The notes below the pieces were generated by a model. The model saw only the letters and a program-made list of their open reading frames with translations. It was not told where the DNA came from and did not search any database. A DNA stretch of 32,180 nucleotides from NCBI GenBank assembly GCA_002394605.1, contig DGUI01000047.1, positions 1 to 32,180 on the forward strand, written 5' to 3'. The DNA is from Mageeibacillus sp. UBA4314 (GTDB taxonomy: Bacteria; Bacillota; Clostridia; Saccharofermentanales; Saccharofermentanaceae). Position 1 is the first letter of the stretch, and each line of letters starts with the position of its first letter. The translations under genes were made by a program, and so were the position numbers. Shown here in pieces: positions 24,566-31,806 of the stretch.

Positions 24566-25051
24566 TTAGTTATCGGTAGTTGTTGTTTCAGATGCCTTGA
24601 TCTTGAAAGAATCCAGGAGTTCCTGATACTCGGCATCATCGCCGCCGCGGAGTGCGATCGCATAGATGGAGTCGTTCAATACAAAGACTGTCTCTCTTGT
24701 ATCTTTATTGTCCTGCGTATAAGTCAGCTTGACCGCATCAAGATCTGCCAGCTTGATATCTTCGGACGAACCGCCCTGACTCTCGATAAAGCTTGCATAC
24801 GACTTCACCGCATCTTCGCTCTTGGCGGCCTTGCATGAGATCATGATGTACTTATCATAATTGCCCTGTTCAAAGACCCATAGCTCATCGCTGCTCTTCG
24901 TCGAATCCCTGACATAACTCTTGGGGACAGTGACCACTATCCCGTGGAATTCAACGTCTCCGTTAAAAGGCATATTAGATCTTGGAAAGCATCCGCAGAA
25001 AACTGCGGCGCAGAGGATTGTCGTGATGAGTATCGAAAGCAGTTTTCTCAT
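24566..25051 (-). CDS. Small predicted lipoprotein, function unknown
   Basis: The 161-residue protein begins MRKLLSILITTILCAAVFCGC, a lipoprotein-type signal with a somewhat atypical lipobox (FCG before the cysteine). The mature part (about 140 residues) reads as an alpha/beta domain (GIVVTVPKSYVRDSTKSSDELWVFEQ..., ALRGGDDAEYQELLDSFKI), which resembles the small surface domains clostridia use in many lipoproteins. It starts 27 bases upstream of the membrane protein gene in the same direction. Its -10 box TATAAT lies at 25082-25087, with the -35 inside repeat element C. Confidence 0.72.
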   Translation of the reverse strand: MRKLLSILITTILCAAVFCGCFPRSNMPFNGDVEFHGIVVTVPKSYVRDSTKSSDELWVFEQGNYDKYIMISCKAAKSEDAVKSYASFIESQGGSSEDIKLADLDAVKLTYTQDNKDTRETVFVLNDSIYAIALRGGDDAEYQELLDSFKIKASETTTTDN

Positions 25052-25081
25052 ATTGTTTTATCCTTGGGTTTTGTTTGTTAT

Positions 25082-25111
25082 ATTATACGCTGACTAACGA
25101 CGGCGTGTCAC
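25082..25111 (-). promoter_or_regulatory. Promoter candidate of the lipoprotein gene, -35 inside element C
   Basis: The minus strand has GTGACA (25106-25111), an 18-base spacer and TATAAT (25082-25087), 30 bases before the start. The -35 hexamer is one arm of the TGTCAC/GTGACA palindromic module of the repeat. Confidence 0.45.
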
Positions 25112-25489
25112 TCAGAAAAAGTGACAATGTCACTAAAATGCCACCGGGGACACGTTCGATGGAGATTCACTCCTATCAATATTGCGATTTACTCCAATCT
25201 CAGATTGGAGAAACGCCGTTTTTGCTATGAGTAGATAAACTGAGCCCCGGGGACATGGCAGCATAGTTGCCCCGCAACTCCTTTCACAGCAAAATGGCCG
25301 TTTCTTTCACAGCAATGCTGTGAAAATTTCCATTTTTGTTGTGAATCACAACAAAATCAACTTTTTTCACAGCATTGCTGTGAAAAAAGAGTGTTTTTGC
25401 TGTGAATAGCCACACCGACCTTTTGCTGAGCCACCGGGGACACCTTTGCGCGTGCTTTACATGCGCCTGCACGCGCCTTTCGCACGCGC
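25106..25489 (+). repeat. Repeat element C: three tags separating different palindromic modules
   Basis: This fills most of the 533-base gene-free stretch 25052-25584. The order is: module GTGACA-A-TGTCAC (25121-25133); tag 1 TGCCACCGGGGACACG (25139-25154); module CTCCAATCT-C-AGATTGGAG (25192-25210); tag 2 GAGCCCCGGGGACATGGC (25242-25259). Three perfect palindromes follow, each around a single base: 25305-25325 (TTTCACAGCA arms), 25334-25356 (TTTTGTTGTGA arms) and 25362-25388 (TTTTTTCACAGCA arms). Then comes tag 3 GAGCCACCGGGGACACC (25428-25444), with GCGCGTGC and two GCACGCGC words after it (25448-25489). No coding signal is seen. Confidence 0.85.
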
Positions 25490-25519
25490 TTTTCGACGCG
25501 CCAAGCCCCACTCCCCCAC

Positions 25520-25562
25520 AAAAAAAAGACGCCTCCAAAGTGTCTTACCACTTTCGAGGCGC
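25520..25562 (-). terminator. Rho-independent terminator of the HerA-like gene
   Basis: The minus strand reads CGCCTCGAAAGTG, a six-base loop, CACTTTGGAGGCG-TC and eight T. It lies 23 bases after the stop codon and directly beside element C. Confidence 0.9.
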
Positions 25563-25584
25563 CCCCCATATAAACTGCTAAAAC

Positions 25585-27201
25585 TTACAGTGTAGGAGTA
25601 TCGTTGTACTGTGTCCTGTCGCACTTATTAACGTGGATGAACATGTTGTGGAGCAGGTTAACGCTCGTCAGGATGACTTCGCCCTGATTGAGCTTCCTGA
25701 CGTGCTTGATTGCATAATCGTCAAGATGGCTCTCAACTGTCCTGATCTCGTCGTTGAGCATGAGCCTGTGGATGAGCATCGTACCGACCTGACCGAAGAG
25801 GATAGGTGATACGTCCTTAGGGCTCTGCGTTGTCAGATAGAGGAAGATACCCTTCTTACGTCCCTCTCTGGCGAGGAGGGTAAGTCCGCCGTGGAATTCC
25901 TTGTCGGAGTATCTGGACTTGGCATATCTGTGAACCTCATCAATAAAGAATACGAACGGGCAGATATCGTCAAGTGACATTACAAAATTACTTACAAGGT
26001 CGATGACCATGCCACCGATACCTTCTGCTGCACCGAGCGAAGATGTATCGATGTAGAGGCTTGCCTCGGGAAGATGTACGAACTCCTCGATAACGTCGAG
26101 CAGGTTGTACATGTTGGGATCAGAAGAGAAGAATGACAGGAACTTCGTGTTCGTCATCTGGTACTGGATCTTCTGGATGAGGGAAGCGTTGGAGTTTGCC
26201 TTCAGTGAATCGTAACGGTATCTGAAGTTGTAGTTGTTGTCCATGTCAGGCTCGCATACCGACTCAGCCTGGATCTGCTCGGGAAGGAGATCGATGTTGA
26301 AATCAGTGTCATCCTTGGATACCTTGGAGAGATTATCCTGGACGATATCGATGTTCTCACCGACCTTTGCATAGTAGCCTTCATCTCCGACCTTCTTCAT
26401 GTAGCGGAGTGAAGTGATGGCCTCGGACAATACTGCGCCCTGGCTACTGTTCTCTGTCTCGAACAGCTTCTCCCACTGCTGCATCGTGATCTTTCCGGGA
26501 GAGATCGAAGTATCTACGCCAAGTGTGAGCTTCGTGATCTCATCACTTGTGAATGCGTTCCTGTACTCACCTGTAGGGTCGATGATGAGTGCCTTCCTCT
26601 TCGTTGAAACGACCTTGTCGAGGATGGCCAGCGCCGTTGTTGACTTACCGCTGTTGGTCGCACCGATGCACATCAGGTGACGGTTGAACAGCGTGCTCGG
26701 CTTGAGGCAAACGCCTGCCTGTGATCTGTTAAGGAATGTTGCAAAAGAGGGAAGCGCTTCTTCGTTCTCGCCTGAGAACTCCAGTGAAGCGACGAAGAGC
26801 TTATACACATTGTCGGGAGCGAGGTACACCTTGTCAGTGATACCGAGAGTCTTAAAGCCTGCCAGCTGGAACTTATTGGCATCAGTCGTCATGATAGCGA
26901 TCGTATCGATACTGATCTCCTGATAATCGCTGGGCTTAACATCGCCTGCTGAGGGATCGAAGATATTCTTCCTCGATGCCTTATTCTCGAAAACCTCTCC
27001 GAGGAAAACGCCTTCAGTCGAATCGACCAGTACGAAATAGCTTATCGTGTTAGGCAGAAAGGATTTATTGAACTTGCTCCTGTCAGACATGACTGCCATG
27101 TTCTCGATCTGTGCGATACAGCAGCTCCTGTAGACCTGGGTAACCTTGCCCAGATAATAGTCCTGCTGATTCAACCCTTCAAAAAGTGATTCCAATGTCA
27201 T
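25585..27201 (-). CDS. HerA-like (DUF87) hexameric ATPase / DNA translocase
   Basis: This is predicted to be a P-loop motor of the HerA/FtsK group. The 538 residues start with a beta-barrel HAS-like domain (1-~160), then Walker A GATNSGKST (180-188) with the adjacent LIIDPTGEYRNAF. A helical insertion (~230-350) follows, then Walker B FVFFIDEVHR and LLAREGRKKGIFLYLTTQSP, the sensor-like region typical of HerA. HerA proteins usually act with a nuclease (NurA) or, in defence systems, SIR2; neither is present in the window. GGGAG lies eight bases before the ATG. The gene has its own promoter and a strong terminator, so it appears monocistronic. Confidence 0.88.
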   Translation of the reverse strand: MTLESLFEGLNQQDYYLGKVTQVYRSCCIAQIENMAVMSDRSKFNKSFLPNTISYFVLVDSTEGVFLGEVFENKASRKNIFDPSAGDVKPSDYQEISIDTIAIMTTDANKFQLAGFKTLGITDKVYLAPDNVYKLFVASLEFSGENEEALPSFATFLNRSQAGVCLKPSTLFNRHLMCIGATNSGKSTTALAILDKVVSTKRKALIIDPTGEYRNAFTSDEITKLTLGVDTSISPGKITMQQWEKLFETENSSQGAVLSEAITSLRYMKKVGDEGYYAKVGENIDIVQDNLSKVSKDDTDFNIDLLPEQIQAESVCEPDMDNNYNFRYRYDSLKANSNASLIQKIQYQMTNTKFLSFFSSDPNMYNLLDVIEEFVHLPEASLYIDTSSLGAAEGIGGMVIDLVSNFVMSLDDICPFVFFIDEVHRYAKSRYSDKEFHGGLTLLAREGRKKGIFLYLTTQSPKDVSPILFGQVGTMLIHRLMLNDEIRTVESHLDDYAIKHVRKLNQGEVILTSVNLLHNMFIHVNKCDRTQYNDTPTL

Positions 27202-27261
27202 AGATTATCTCCCGGATGTATAAGATGATGGTCCCTCCGTTGGGAGAGCCCATCCAATATT

Positions 27262-27289
27262 ATAATATGCTCCGAGCCAAATGTGTTAA
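27262..27289 (-). promoter_or_regulatory. Promoter candidate of the HerA-like gene
   Basis: The minus strand has TTAACA (27284-27289), a 16-base spacer and TATTAT (27262-27267), with an overlapping TATAAT (27259-27264). The leader would be about 55 nt. A palindrome ATTGAT-GAA-ATCAAT lies further upstream, just after the stop of the NfnB paralogue; it has no T-run. Confidence 0.5.
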
Positions 27290-27323
27290 CTTTTATGCAA
27301 AGATTGATGAAATCAATGTAACT

Positions 27324-28559
27324 TTATGCCTGCCCGCAGCCCTTCAGGTACTCTTCCATCCTGGCGAAGACTTTCTTCGTGAACGCCACTGCATCAACTA
27401 CGGTCTTAGGCCCGGAGACGATGTCACCGGCCGCGAACACTCCCGGCGTCCCGGTCTCGCCCCATTCATTAACATCGAACAGCCCCCTCTGTGTAAGCTT
27501 CACGCCGGCTGACCTGATATCAGCGCCGGGGCCCTGACCGATGGCGATTATCACTGAATCAGCGGGAACGTCGAATGTCTCCGAATAGTCTTCTTCAAAC
27601 TCAGCGCTCCCGTCCTCTTTCTCTATCTTCCTGACGCGCACGCACCTGACACGGTCTTCCATGATCCTTATAACCTGCGCATAGTGGACGAACTCCACGC
27701 CGTCAAGCTCAGCCATTTCGACCTCGTCACGGTTAGCGGTCATGTTCTCCTCGCCCATGAAGTGAAGGATCGTAACGTGCGAGTGGCCGCGCCTTATCGC
27801 AGTCCTTGCTGCGTCTATCGCAACATTGCCGGCACCTACTATGGCAACCTGATGTCCCAGGTCAAAAGCCTCAGGAGACTTCAGATAGTCCACCGCGAAA
27901 TGAACATGACCGAGCGTCTCGCCGAGCAGACCGAGTTTGTTCGGCCTTCCCGTTCCGGTCGACACGAACACGGCCTTATATCCGTCGGGGAACAGATCCT
28001 CAATCATGATGTTCGCACCGATCCTGGTATTGGGCCTGAAATGGATGCCCATCCTGAGCATCACGTCTTTATACATGTCCAGCAGATCCCTCGGCAGACG
28101 GAACGGCGGTATGCCGTATCTCAGAACGCCGCCGATGTTGTCCTGCGCCTCGAACAGGGTAACGTCGTAACCTTTGAGCAGGAGCAGGAGCGACATGGTT
28201 ATCCCTGCGGGACCGGCGCCCGCGACGGCAATCTTGATCCCGTTCTTGGGGATATCGGGTATCTCCAATGTCTCAAGATAGAATCTCGAGATGTATTCTT
28301 CTATGCGGTAGAATTCAACGGATGTGCCCTTCCTGCCAAGCACGCAATGGCCGGTGCAGTTACGCTCGTGAGGGCATATGACGGACGTGACCGCAGACAG
28401 CGGATTGTTCATGAACAGAAGTTCCCCTGCCTTCTTGATCTCGCCGCTGAGGAACAGCTCAACAACGCGCGGTATCTCCGTACTTACCGGACAATGAGCC
28501 GCGCACTGTGGCACCTTGCACTTAAGGCATCTTTGAGCTTCCTGTTTGATCGAAGTCAT
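27324..28559 (-). CDS. NfnB/GltD-like FAD and Fe-S oxidoreductase (second paralogue)
   Basis: This is a pyridine-nucleotide-dependent flavoprotein of the glutamate synthase small-subunit family. The 411 residues carry C11, C14, C19, C23 and then C62, C68, C72. The position matching the first cysteine of the second set in the other paralogue is not a cysteine. FAD-binding GAGPAGI, an NAD(P) motif AIVGAGNVAIDAART and the C-terminal GVFAAGDIVSGPKTVVDA are present. It lacks about 30 N-terminal residues of the paralogue at 14690-16078 and has no NfnA or GltB partner here. It starts 15 bases after a cyclic-nucleotide-binding protein gene, so the two are probably cotranscribed. Partner and substrate are unknown. 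Confidence 0.87.
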   Translation of the reverse strand: MTSIKQEAQRCLKCKVPQCAAHCPVSTEIPRVVELFLSGEIKKAGELLFMNNPLSAVTSVICPHERNCTGHCVLGRKGTSVEFYRIEEYISRFYLETLEIPDIPKNGIKIAVAGAGPAGITMSLLLLLKGYDVTLFEAQDNIGGVLRYGIPPFRLPRDLLDMYKDVMLRMGIHFRPNTRIGANIMIEDLFPDGYKAVFVSTGTGRPNKLGLLGETLGHVHFAVDYLKSPEAFDLGHQVAIVGAGNVAIDAARTAIRRGHSHVTILHFMGEENMTANRDEVEMAELDGVEFVHYAQVIRIMEDRVRCVRVRKIEKEDGSAEFEEDYSETFDVPADSVIIAIGQGPGADIRSAGVKLTQRGLFDVNEWGETGTPGVFAAGDIVSGPKTVVDAVAFTKKVFARMEEYLKGCGQA

Positions 28560-28574
28560 ATTAATTCTCTATGA

Positions 28575-29483
28575 TCACTTCTTGTTGTATGTCTCTGTGA
28601 TCTCCTTGCATGCATCGATAAAGTCGATGTTGAGACGTCTTAACTTATATGACAGGTGACGGAGTATCATGACAGCCTTGACAGGGCACTTGCGTGCCAT
28701 TGCTTCAAGATCCTCGGGATGAACTGTCTCGACTGTTGCACCGCCTGCTTCGGCGACCGCAGAGACTGCTCTGGGTTCATCAGATATGATGCCCATCTCA
28801 CCGAAGAAAGTGATGGCCTGAGCTTCCGCAATCTTCTCCTCTTCCCTGCTGCGGTAGTTGTTGTACATGCCAACGGTTCCCTCATGCAGGATATACATGC
28901 AGTTATCGATCTTGCCTTCCTTGAAGATGATCATACCCTTGCTGTAGGTCTTCATCTCGCCGGTCTCCTGACCCTTGATCTTCTCGAATTCCTCACGAAG
29001 TGCCTCGGCACTCGGTGCCGTGATCTTATTCTTGTTGGACTGGTACATGTTCATGTGCTTCTTGATCTTGGAGAACAATGACTTGTTCTTGCCTGCATCA
29101 GATTCGCGCATCTCCTTGAGGAGCTGCTCAGCTTCTGCATAATCATTTGCCATTGCCTGCACCCTGCTGCCGAGATGCTTCATCAGCTGGATGACGGTAT
29201 CGGGATTCTCACGGAAGTACTTCTCCATGTCGCTCTCCGGGATCTCGATCACCTGGCAATTGCTCTCCGCCACTACGGTAGCACTCCTGGGGTATGCCTC
29301 AAGGATGGCCATCTCGCCGAAGAATTCACCAGCCTCGAGAATTGCAAGCCTGAACGGTTCCTTCTTATCGTAATCAGCATAGACACCGGCTCTTCCTTCG
29401 ATCAGCTGAAAGAAACTTTTGCCGATGTCGCCTTCCTTGATTATGATCTCGCCTCTTTTGATCATCTTCTCTGCAATAGCCAT
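28575..29483 (-). CDS. Double cyclic-nucleotide-binding-domain protein without DNA-binding domain
   Basis: This is a predicted ligand-sensing protein of 302 residues. Two CRP-like cNMP-binding domains are seen: residues ~8-120 (FFGEMAILEAYPRSATVVAE) and ~180-290 (FFGEMGIISDEPRAVSAVAE). Each keeps the GE and the arginine of the phosphate-binding cassette. They are joined by a charged helical linker (~125-170). No helix-turn-helix or catalytic domain is visible, so it may act by protein contact, perhaps with the flavoprotein encoded 15 bases downstream. An AAAGGGAG ribosome binding site lies before the ATG, and an extended -10 promoter lies 32 bases upstream. Confidence 0.87.
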   Translation of the reverse strand: MAIAEKMIKRGEIIIKEGDIGKSFFQLIEGRAGVYADYDKKEPFRLAILEAGEFFGEMAILEAYPRSATVVAESNCQVIEIPESDMEKYFRENPDTVIQLMKHLGSRVQAMANDYAEAEQLLKEMRESDAGKNKSLFSKIKKHMNMYQSNKNKITAPSAEALREEFEKIKGQETGEMKTYSKGMIIFKEGKIDNCMYILHEGTVGMYNNYRSREEEKIAEAQAITFFGEMGIISDEPRAVSAVAEAGGATVETVHPEDLEAMARKCPVKAVMILRHLSYKLRRLNIDFIDACKEITETYNKK

Positions 29484-29514
29484 TGTGCATACTCCCTTTC
29501 TGATTAATGCTTAC

Positions 29515-29523
29515 ATTATATCA
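29515..29523 (-). promoter_or_regulatory. Extended -10 promoter of the cNMP-binding/flavoprotein operon
   Basis: The minus strand reads TGATATAAT 31 bases before the start codon. The same nonamer precedes the mrp gene (19603-19611). No -35 consensus is seen. Confidence 0.55.
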
Positions 29524-29536
29524 TATGGGGAGAGAG

Positions 29537-29572
29537 TTACGCGTTATATGTCTGAGCTCTCTTTGCTTTCAT
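29537..29572 (-). CDS. Possible 11-residue ORF (MKAKRAQTYNA) with a strong ribosome binding site
   Basis: ATG at 29572 follows AAAGGAGG with eight bases between, better than most genes in the window. It encodes eleven residues, then TAA. It lies upstream of the cNMP-binding protein gene, before the extended -10 of that gene. I see no terminator hairpin between them. It could be a leader peptide, a small protein or the remnant of a longer gene. Confidence 0.4.
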   Translation of the reverse strand: MKAKRAQTYNA

Positions 29573-29791
29573 ATTCTTGTCCTCCTTTACCAAGGAATCA
29601 TATATCTCACTAAAACTCACTTATACTTTACAATTTAAATGAGTTCATTTTGTGAATACGATGTAAACGCTGTAGGGTAAATTTGGGGTCAAACCTGCAC
29701 ATTGCCAAAGAAATTCTTTCAAACACCGCGAAATGATGTACAATCTACCCTGAACAGCCAAATGCGTGCCCGTGGTATAATCTCACGTATT
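29573..29791. other. Gene-poor AT-rich spacer
   Basis: This part of the 569-base interval 29484-30052 shows no convincing gene. It holds the ribosome binding site of the 11-residue ORF (29581-29588), AT-rich sequence and, on the plus strand, TATAAT at 29776-29781, ten bases before the broken membrane gene. Confidence 0.5.
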
Positions 29792-30047
29792 ATGATGACT
29801 ATAGTAATGTTATTTGCGCTGGTAAGAGGCCTTCTCGCCAGGAAACAGACAACAAAGGAATGAGGCGCACATGGCACTGAGGAAATAGCTGCCGCATTCC
29901 TGATCATTGTCTTCGGCGGACTTATCGCAGTCCTCGCCTTCATCGGCATAACTGAAAAAGAGCTGGGTATCCCTTGTTTTCGCCGGGTTCATTGCTGTTG
30001 TGGTGATCTTCGTGGTCATTACGACTTTTAAGAAGCTCCGCAAGTGA
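29792..30047 (+). pseudogene. Interrupted small two-helix membrane protein gene
   Basis: The plus strand encodes a 23-residue start (MMTIVMLFALVRGLL...), then an in-frame TGA at 29861. In the same frame comes EEIAAAFLIIVFGGLIAVLAF-IGITEK, a transmembrane helix. A one-base shift at an A5 run (29955-29959) would continue into SWVSLVFAGFIAVVVIF-VVITTFKKLRK and a stop at 30047, a second helix with a basic tail. An alternative start is the ATG at 29871 after AAAGGA/GAGG, which would need one further base change. I do not recognise the family. Either this is a decayed gene or the sequence has indel errors. It converges on the HEYGH gene with a five-base gap. Confidence 0.45.
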
Positions 30048-30052
30048 TCCCC

Positions 30053-30502
30053 TCAGTAAAAATCCCTCAGCGAATCTGCCTTTAAGACTTTCTCACCTAA
30101 GTGATTTGCCCACCGCTCGGTATAGAGCCAGTGGTATTTGATGTTCTTTTTGCGCCTCATCTTTTCAAAAAGCGGCAGGCCCGCCCAGATCATCGACGGA
30201 AAGGCCATGGCAAACATGTACATGGGACCCAGGATCAGCGACTGGACAGAGTGACCGTATTCATGGACCACGAGTCTTTGGGCGACTTCTTCTTTGGAAT
30301 ATTGCCCGCAGGCACCGGTTTCTGAAGCCACGAACAGGAAAAGTCCCATCGACAGGCTCGACCTGAGCTTCCATTCGGTGACGATCGCACCGTGATATAG
30401 ATAGTGCTTTCTGCGGACGTTGATCATAAAGATGACGAAGCCAACAAGCGTTTGAAGGATTCCCCAGGTGCACTGTGTCAGAATGAATAAAAATGTTCTC
30501 AT
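30053..30502 (-). CDS. Small membrane protein with HEYGH zinc-protease-like motif
   Basis: I do not recognise a named family. The 149-residue protein (ATG at 30502, one-base overlap with the LuxC-like stop in TGATG) has an N-terminal transmembrane helix (~3-28). A loop follows, then H80-E-Y-G-H84-SVQS, a HExxH zincin motif, a hydrophobic stretch LGPMYMFAMAFPSMIWAGLP, and near the end TERWANHLGE, where the glutamate is a good candidate third zinc ligand. Short HEYGH membrane proteins are common in gut bacteria and mostly uncharacterised. It could be a membrane metalloprotease or a non-catalytic metal-binding protein. The overlap with the reductase gene suggests coupled synthesis. Confidence 0.75.
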   Translation of the reverse strand: MRTFLFILTQCTWGILQTLVGFVIFMINVRRKHYLYHGAIVTEWKLRSSLSMGLFLFVASETGACGQYSKEEVAQRLVVHEYGHSVQSLILGPMYMFAMAFPSMIWAGLPLFEKMRRKKNIKYHWLYTERWANHLGEKVLKADSLRDFY

Positions 30503-31806
30503 CACTTTACCTCTTCCTGGATGTTTACTATCCTCACATATCTGTCCAATGCATAATCGCCGTCATGTGCTTCCCCGGGGAAGTAGGAACTCATATCGGA
30601 AGGACCAGTTACCCTAACAAGTCCGCAGCGCACGAAGATATCCGTGAGTTCTTTGCGCTCGGAGGACGGGCATATCAGACCCGCTGTCTGAAGGTGGTTT
30701 CTGTCTTCGTAAAGGACCTTGGAGATGTTCTCCCTGGGCAGGGGCTTTACCAGGACATTGCACATCATCGGAGACAGCTCGAGCCTGCTGTCGCTCTTGA
30801 TGATGAGGCTCATGCCTTTCCCGCGGATAACGTCGTCAGACACCTCCTTATCGCCCAGATAGCTCTTAAGACGCCCCGTGTAAGCCACAAGGGTATCTCT
30901 TGCCCTGATGCCGACATCCTGCGGGGAATTGCCTTCCACGGCCTTCTGCAGGTACGGCATAAACCGCCCGGCAAAGGACCTTACCTTATCCATGTTATCC
31001 GTGTCGACATATATGACCTGACAGCTGCTGCACAGGAGCTGCTTTGTCGTGGCGATGTGCTCTGCGAGGCCCTCCAGCTGCCCGTCTGCCGACTCAGCGT
31101 TGTCAACGTCTGATATATAGCAGAAACCGAGCTTCTGACCCCATTCGATGAGTTTTACTCCCGGAGGCGCAAGACCTCTTACAGCCTCGATGGCCATATC
31201 TGACCCCCAGATGCTGATCGCATTGCAGAGCCCGGCCATCTGGCGCATCCCCTGAATATCCGTCGATGGGGTGTCGAAAACATATATGTAGTCCTTCAGC
31301 AAAGGCTGGTATTCGATAAACTGCATTATCAGTTTGACCGACAGGCCGTTGTCTGCCGAAGGGAGCTTGATAATGTTTATGTTGCCCGCCAGAAGCCCTT
31401 CCGCGAGCGAATATGCAGGAAGGAAATCCATGTTCCCGGCGGCGATGTGGAAGATGACACCGAGCGGGACTTTCTTTACCCTGATCCTGGAAAAGCCTTC
31501 CAGCCTGTCAGTTACATACTCTTCCGTATTACCAAGTTCGGTCCTGACCTTCATCCGGAGATGCTCTTTGGACAGGAGCGTCTCCGCCTGTCTCTTGTAG
31601 GTTGCGACGGTATCCGCGGGGAAAGACGTAAGGAGCTGGTCGAACCTGCCTGCGAGAGTATCAACGCGGAGCTTGTCGACCGCGTCGATTATTATCTCCG
31701 GCGACAGGGGTTCCCTCTGAAGTATTCCGGGGATCCTTTCCTTAAGCTCGTCCAGGAGGCGGTTCTGCTCTATGCTCTCATATATCTTTCCGTCAAAGAG
31801 GGTCAT
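30502..31806 (-). CDS. LuxC-like acyl-CoA / acyl-protein reductase
   Basis: Enzymes of this family reduce activated fatty acyl groups to aldehydes with NADPH. The 434-residue product has the aldehyde-dehydrogenase-like LuxC fold: VPLGVIFHIAAGNMDFLPAYSL (residues ~113-134), GNINIIKLPSAD and the catalytic cysteine region KQLLCSSCQVIYV, with C259 the likely nucleophile. The stop overlaps the start of the HEYGH gene and the start overlaps the stop of the LuxE-like gene (ATGA). No luciferase subunit is in the window, so the role is aldehyde or alcohol formation for another purpose, unknown here. Confidence 0.85.
   Translation of the reverse strand: MTLFDGKIYESIEQNRLLDELKERIPGILQREPLSPEIIIDAVDKLRVDTLAGRFDQLLTSFPADTVATYKRQAETLLSKEHLRMKVRTELGNTEEYVTDRLEGFSRIRVKKVPLGVIFHIAAGNMDFLPAYSLAEGLLAGNINIIKLPSADNGLSVKLIMQFIEYQPLLKDYIYVFDTPSTDIQGMRQMAGLCNAISIWGSDMAIEAVRGLAPPGVKLIEWGQKLGFCYISDVDNAESADGQLEGLAEHIATTKQLLCSSCQVIYVDTDNMDKVRSFAGRFMPYLQKAVEGNSPQDVGIRARDTLVAYTGRLKSYLGDKEVSDDVIRGKGMSLIIKSDSRLELSPMMCNVLVKPLPRENISKVLYEDRNHLQTAGLICPSSERKELTDIFVRCGLVRVTGPSDMSSYFPGEAHDGDYALDRYVRIVNIQEEVK

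Noticed and set aside
25284..25569. Two overlapping frames (84 and 70 codons) inside element C
   Set aside because: They are made of the palindromes and terminator; no family resemblance and no usable start site.
25585..27201. Anti-phage HerA defence system
   Set aside because: No SIR2, DUF4297, nuclease or other defence gene is adjacent; only a lone ATPase can be supported.
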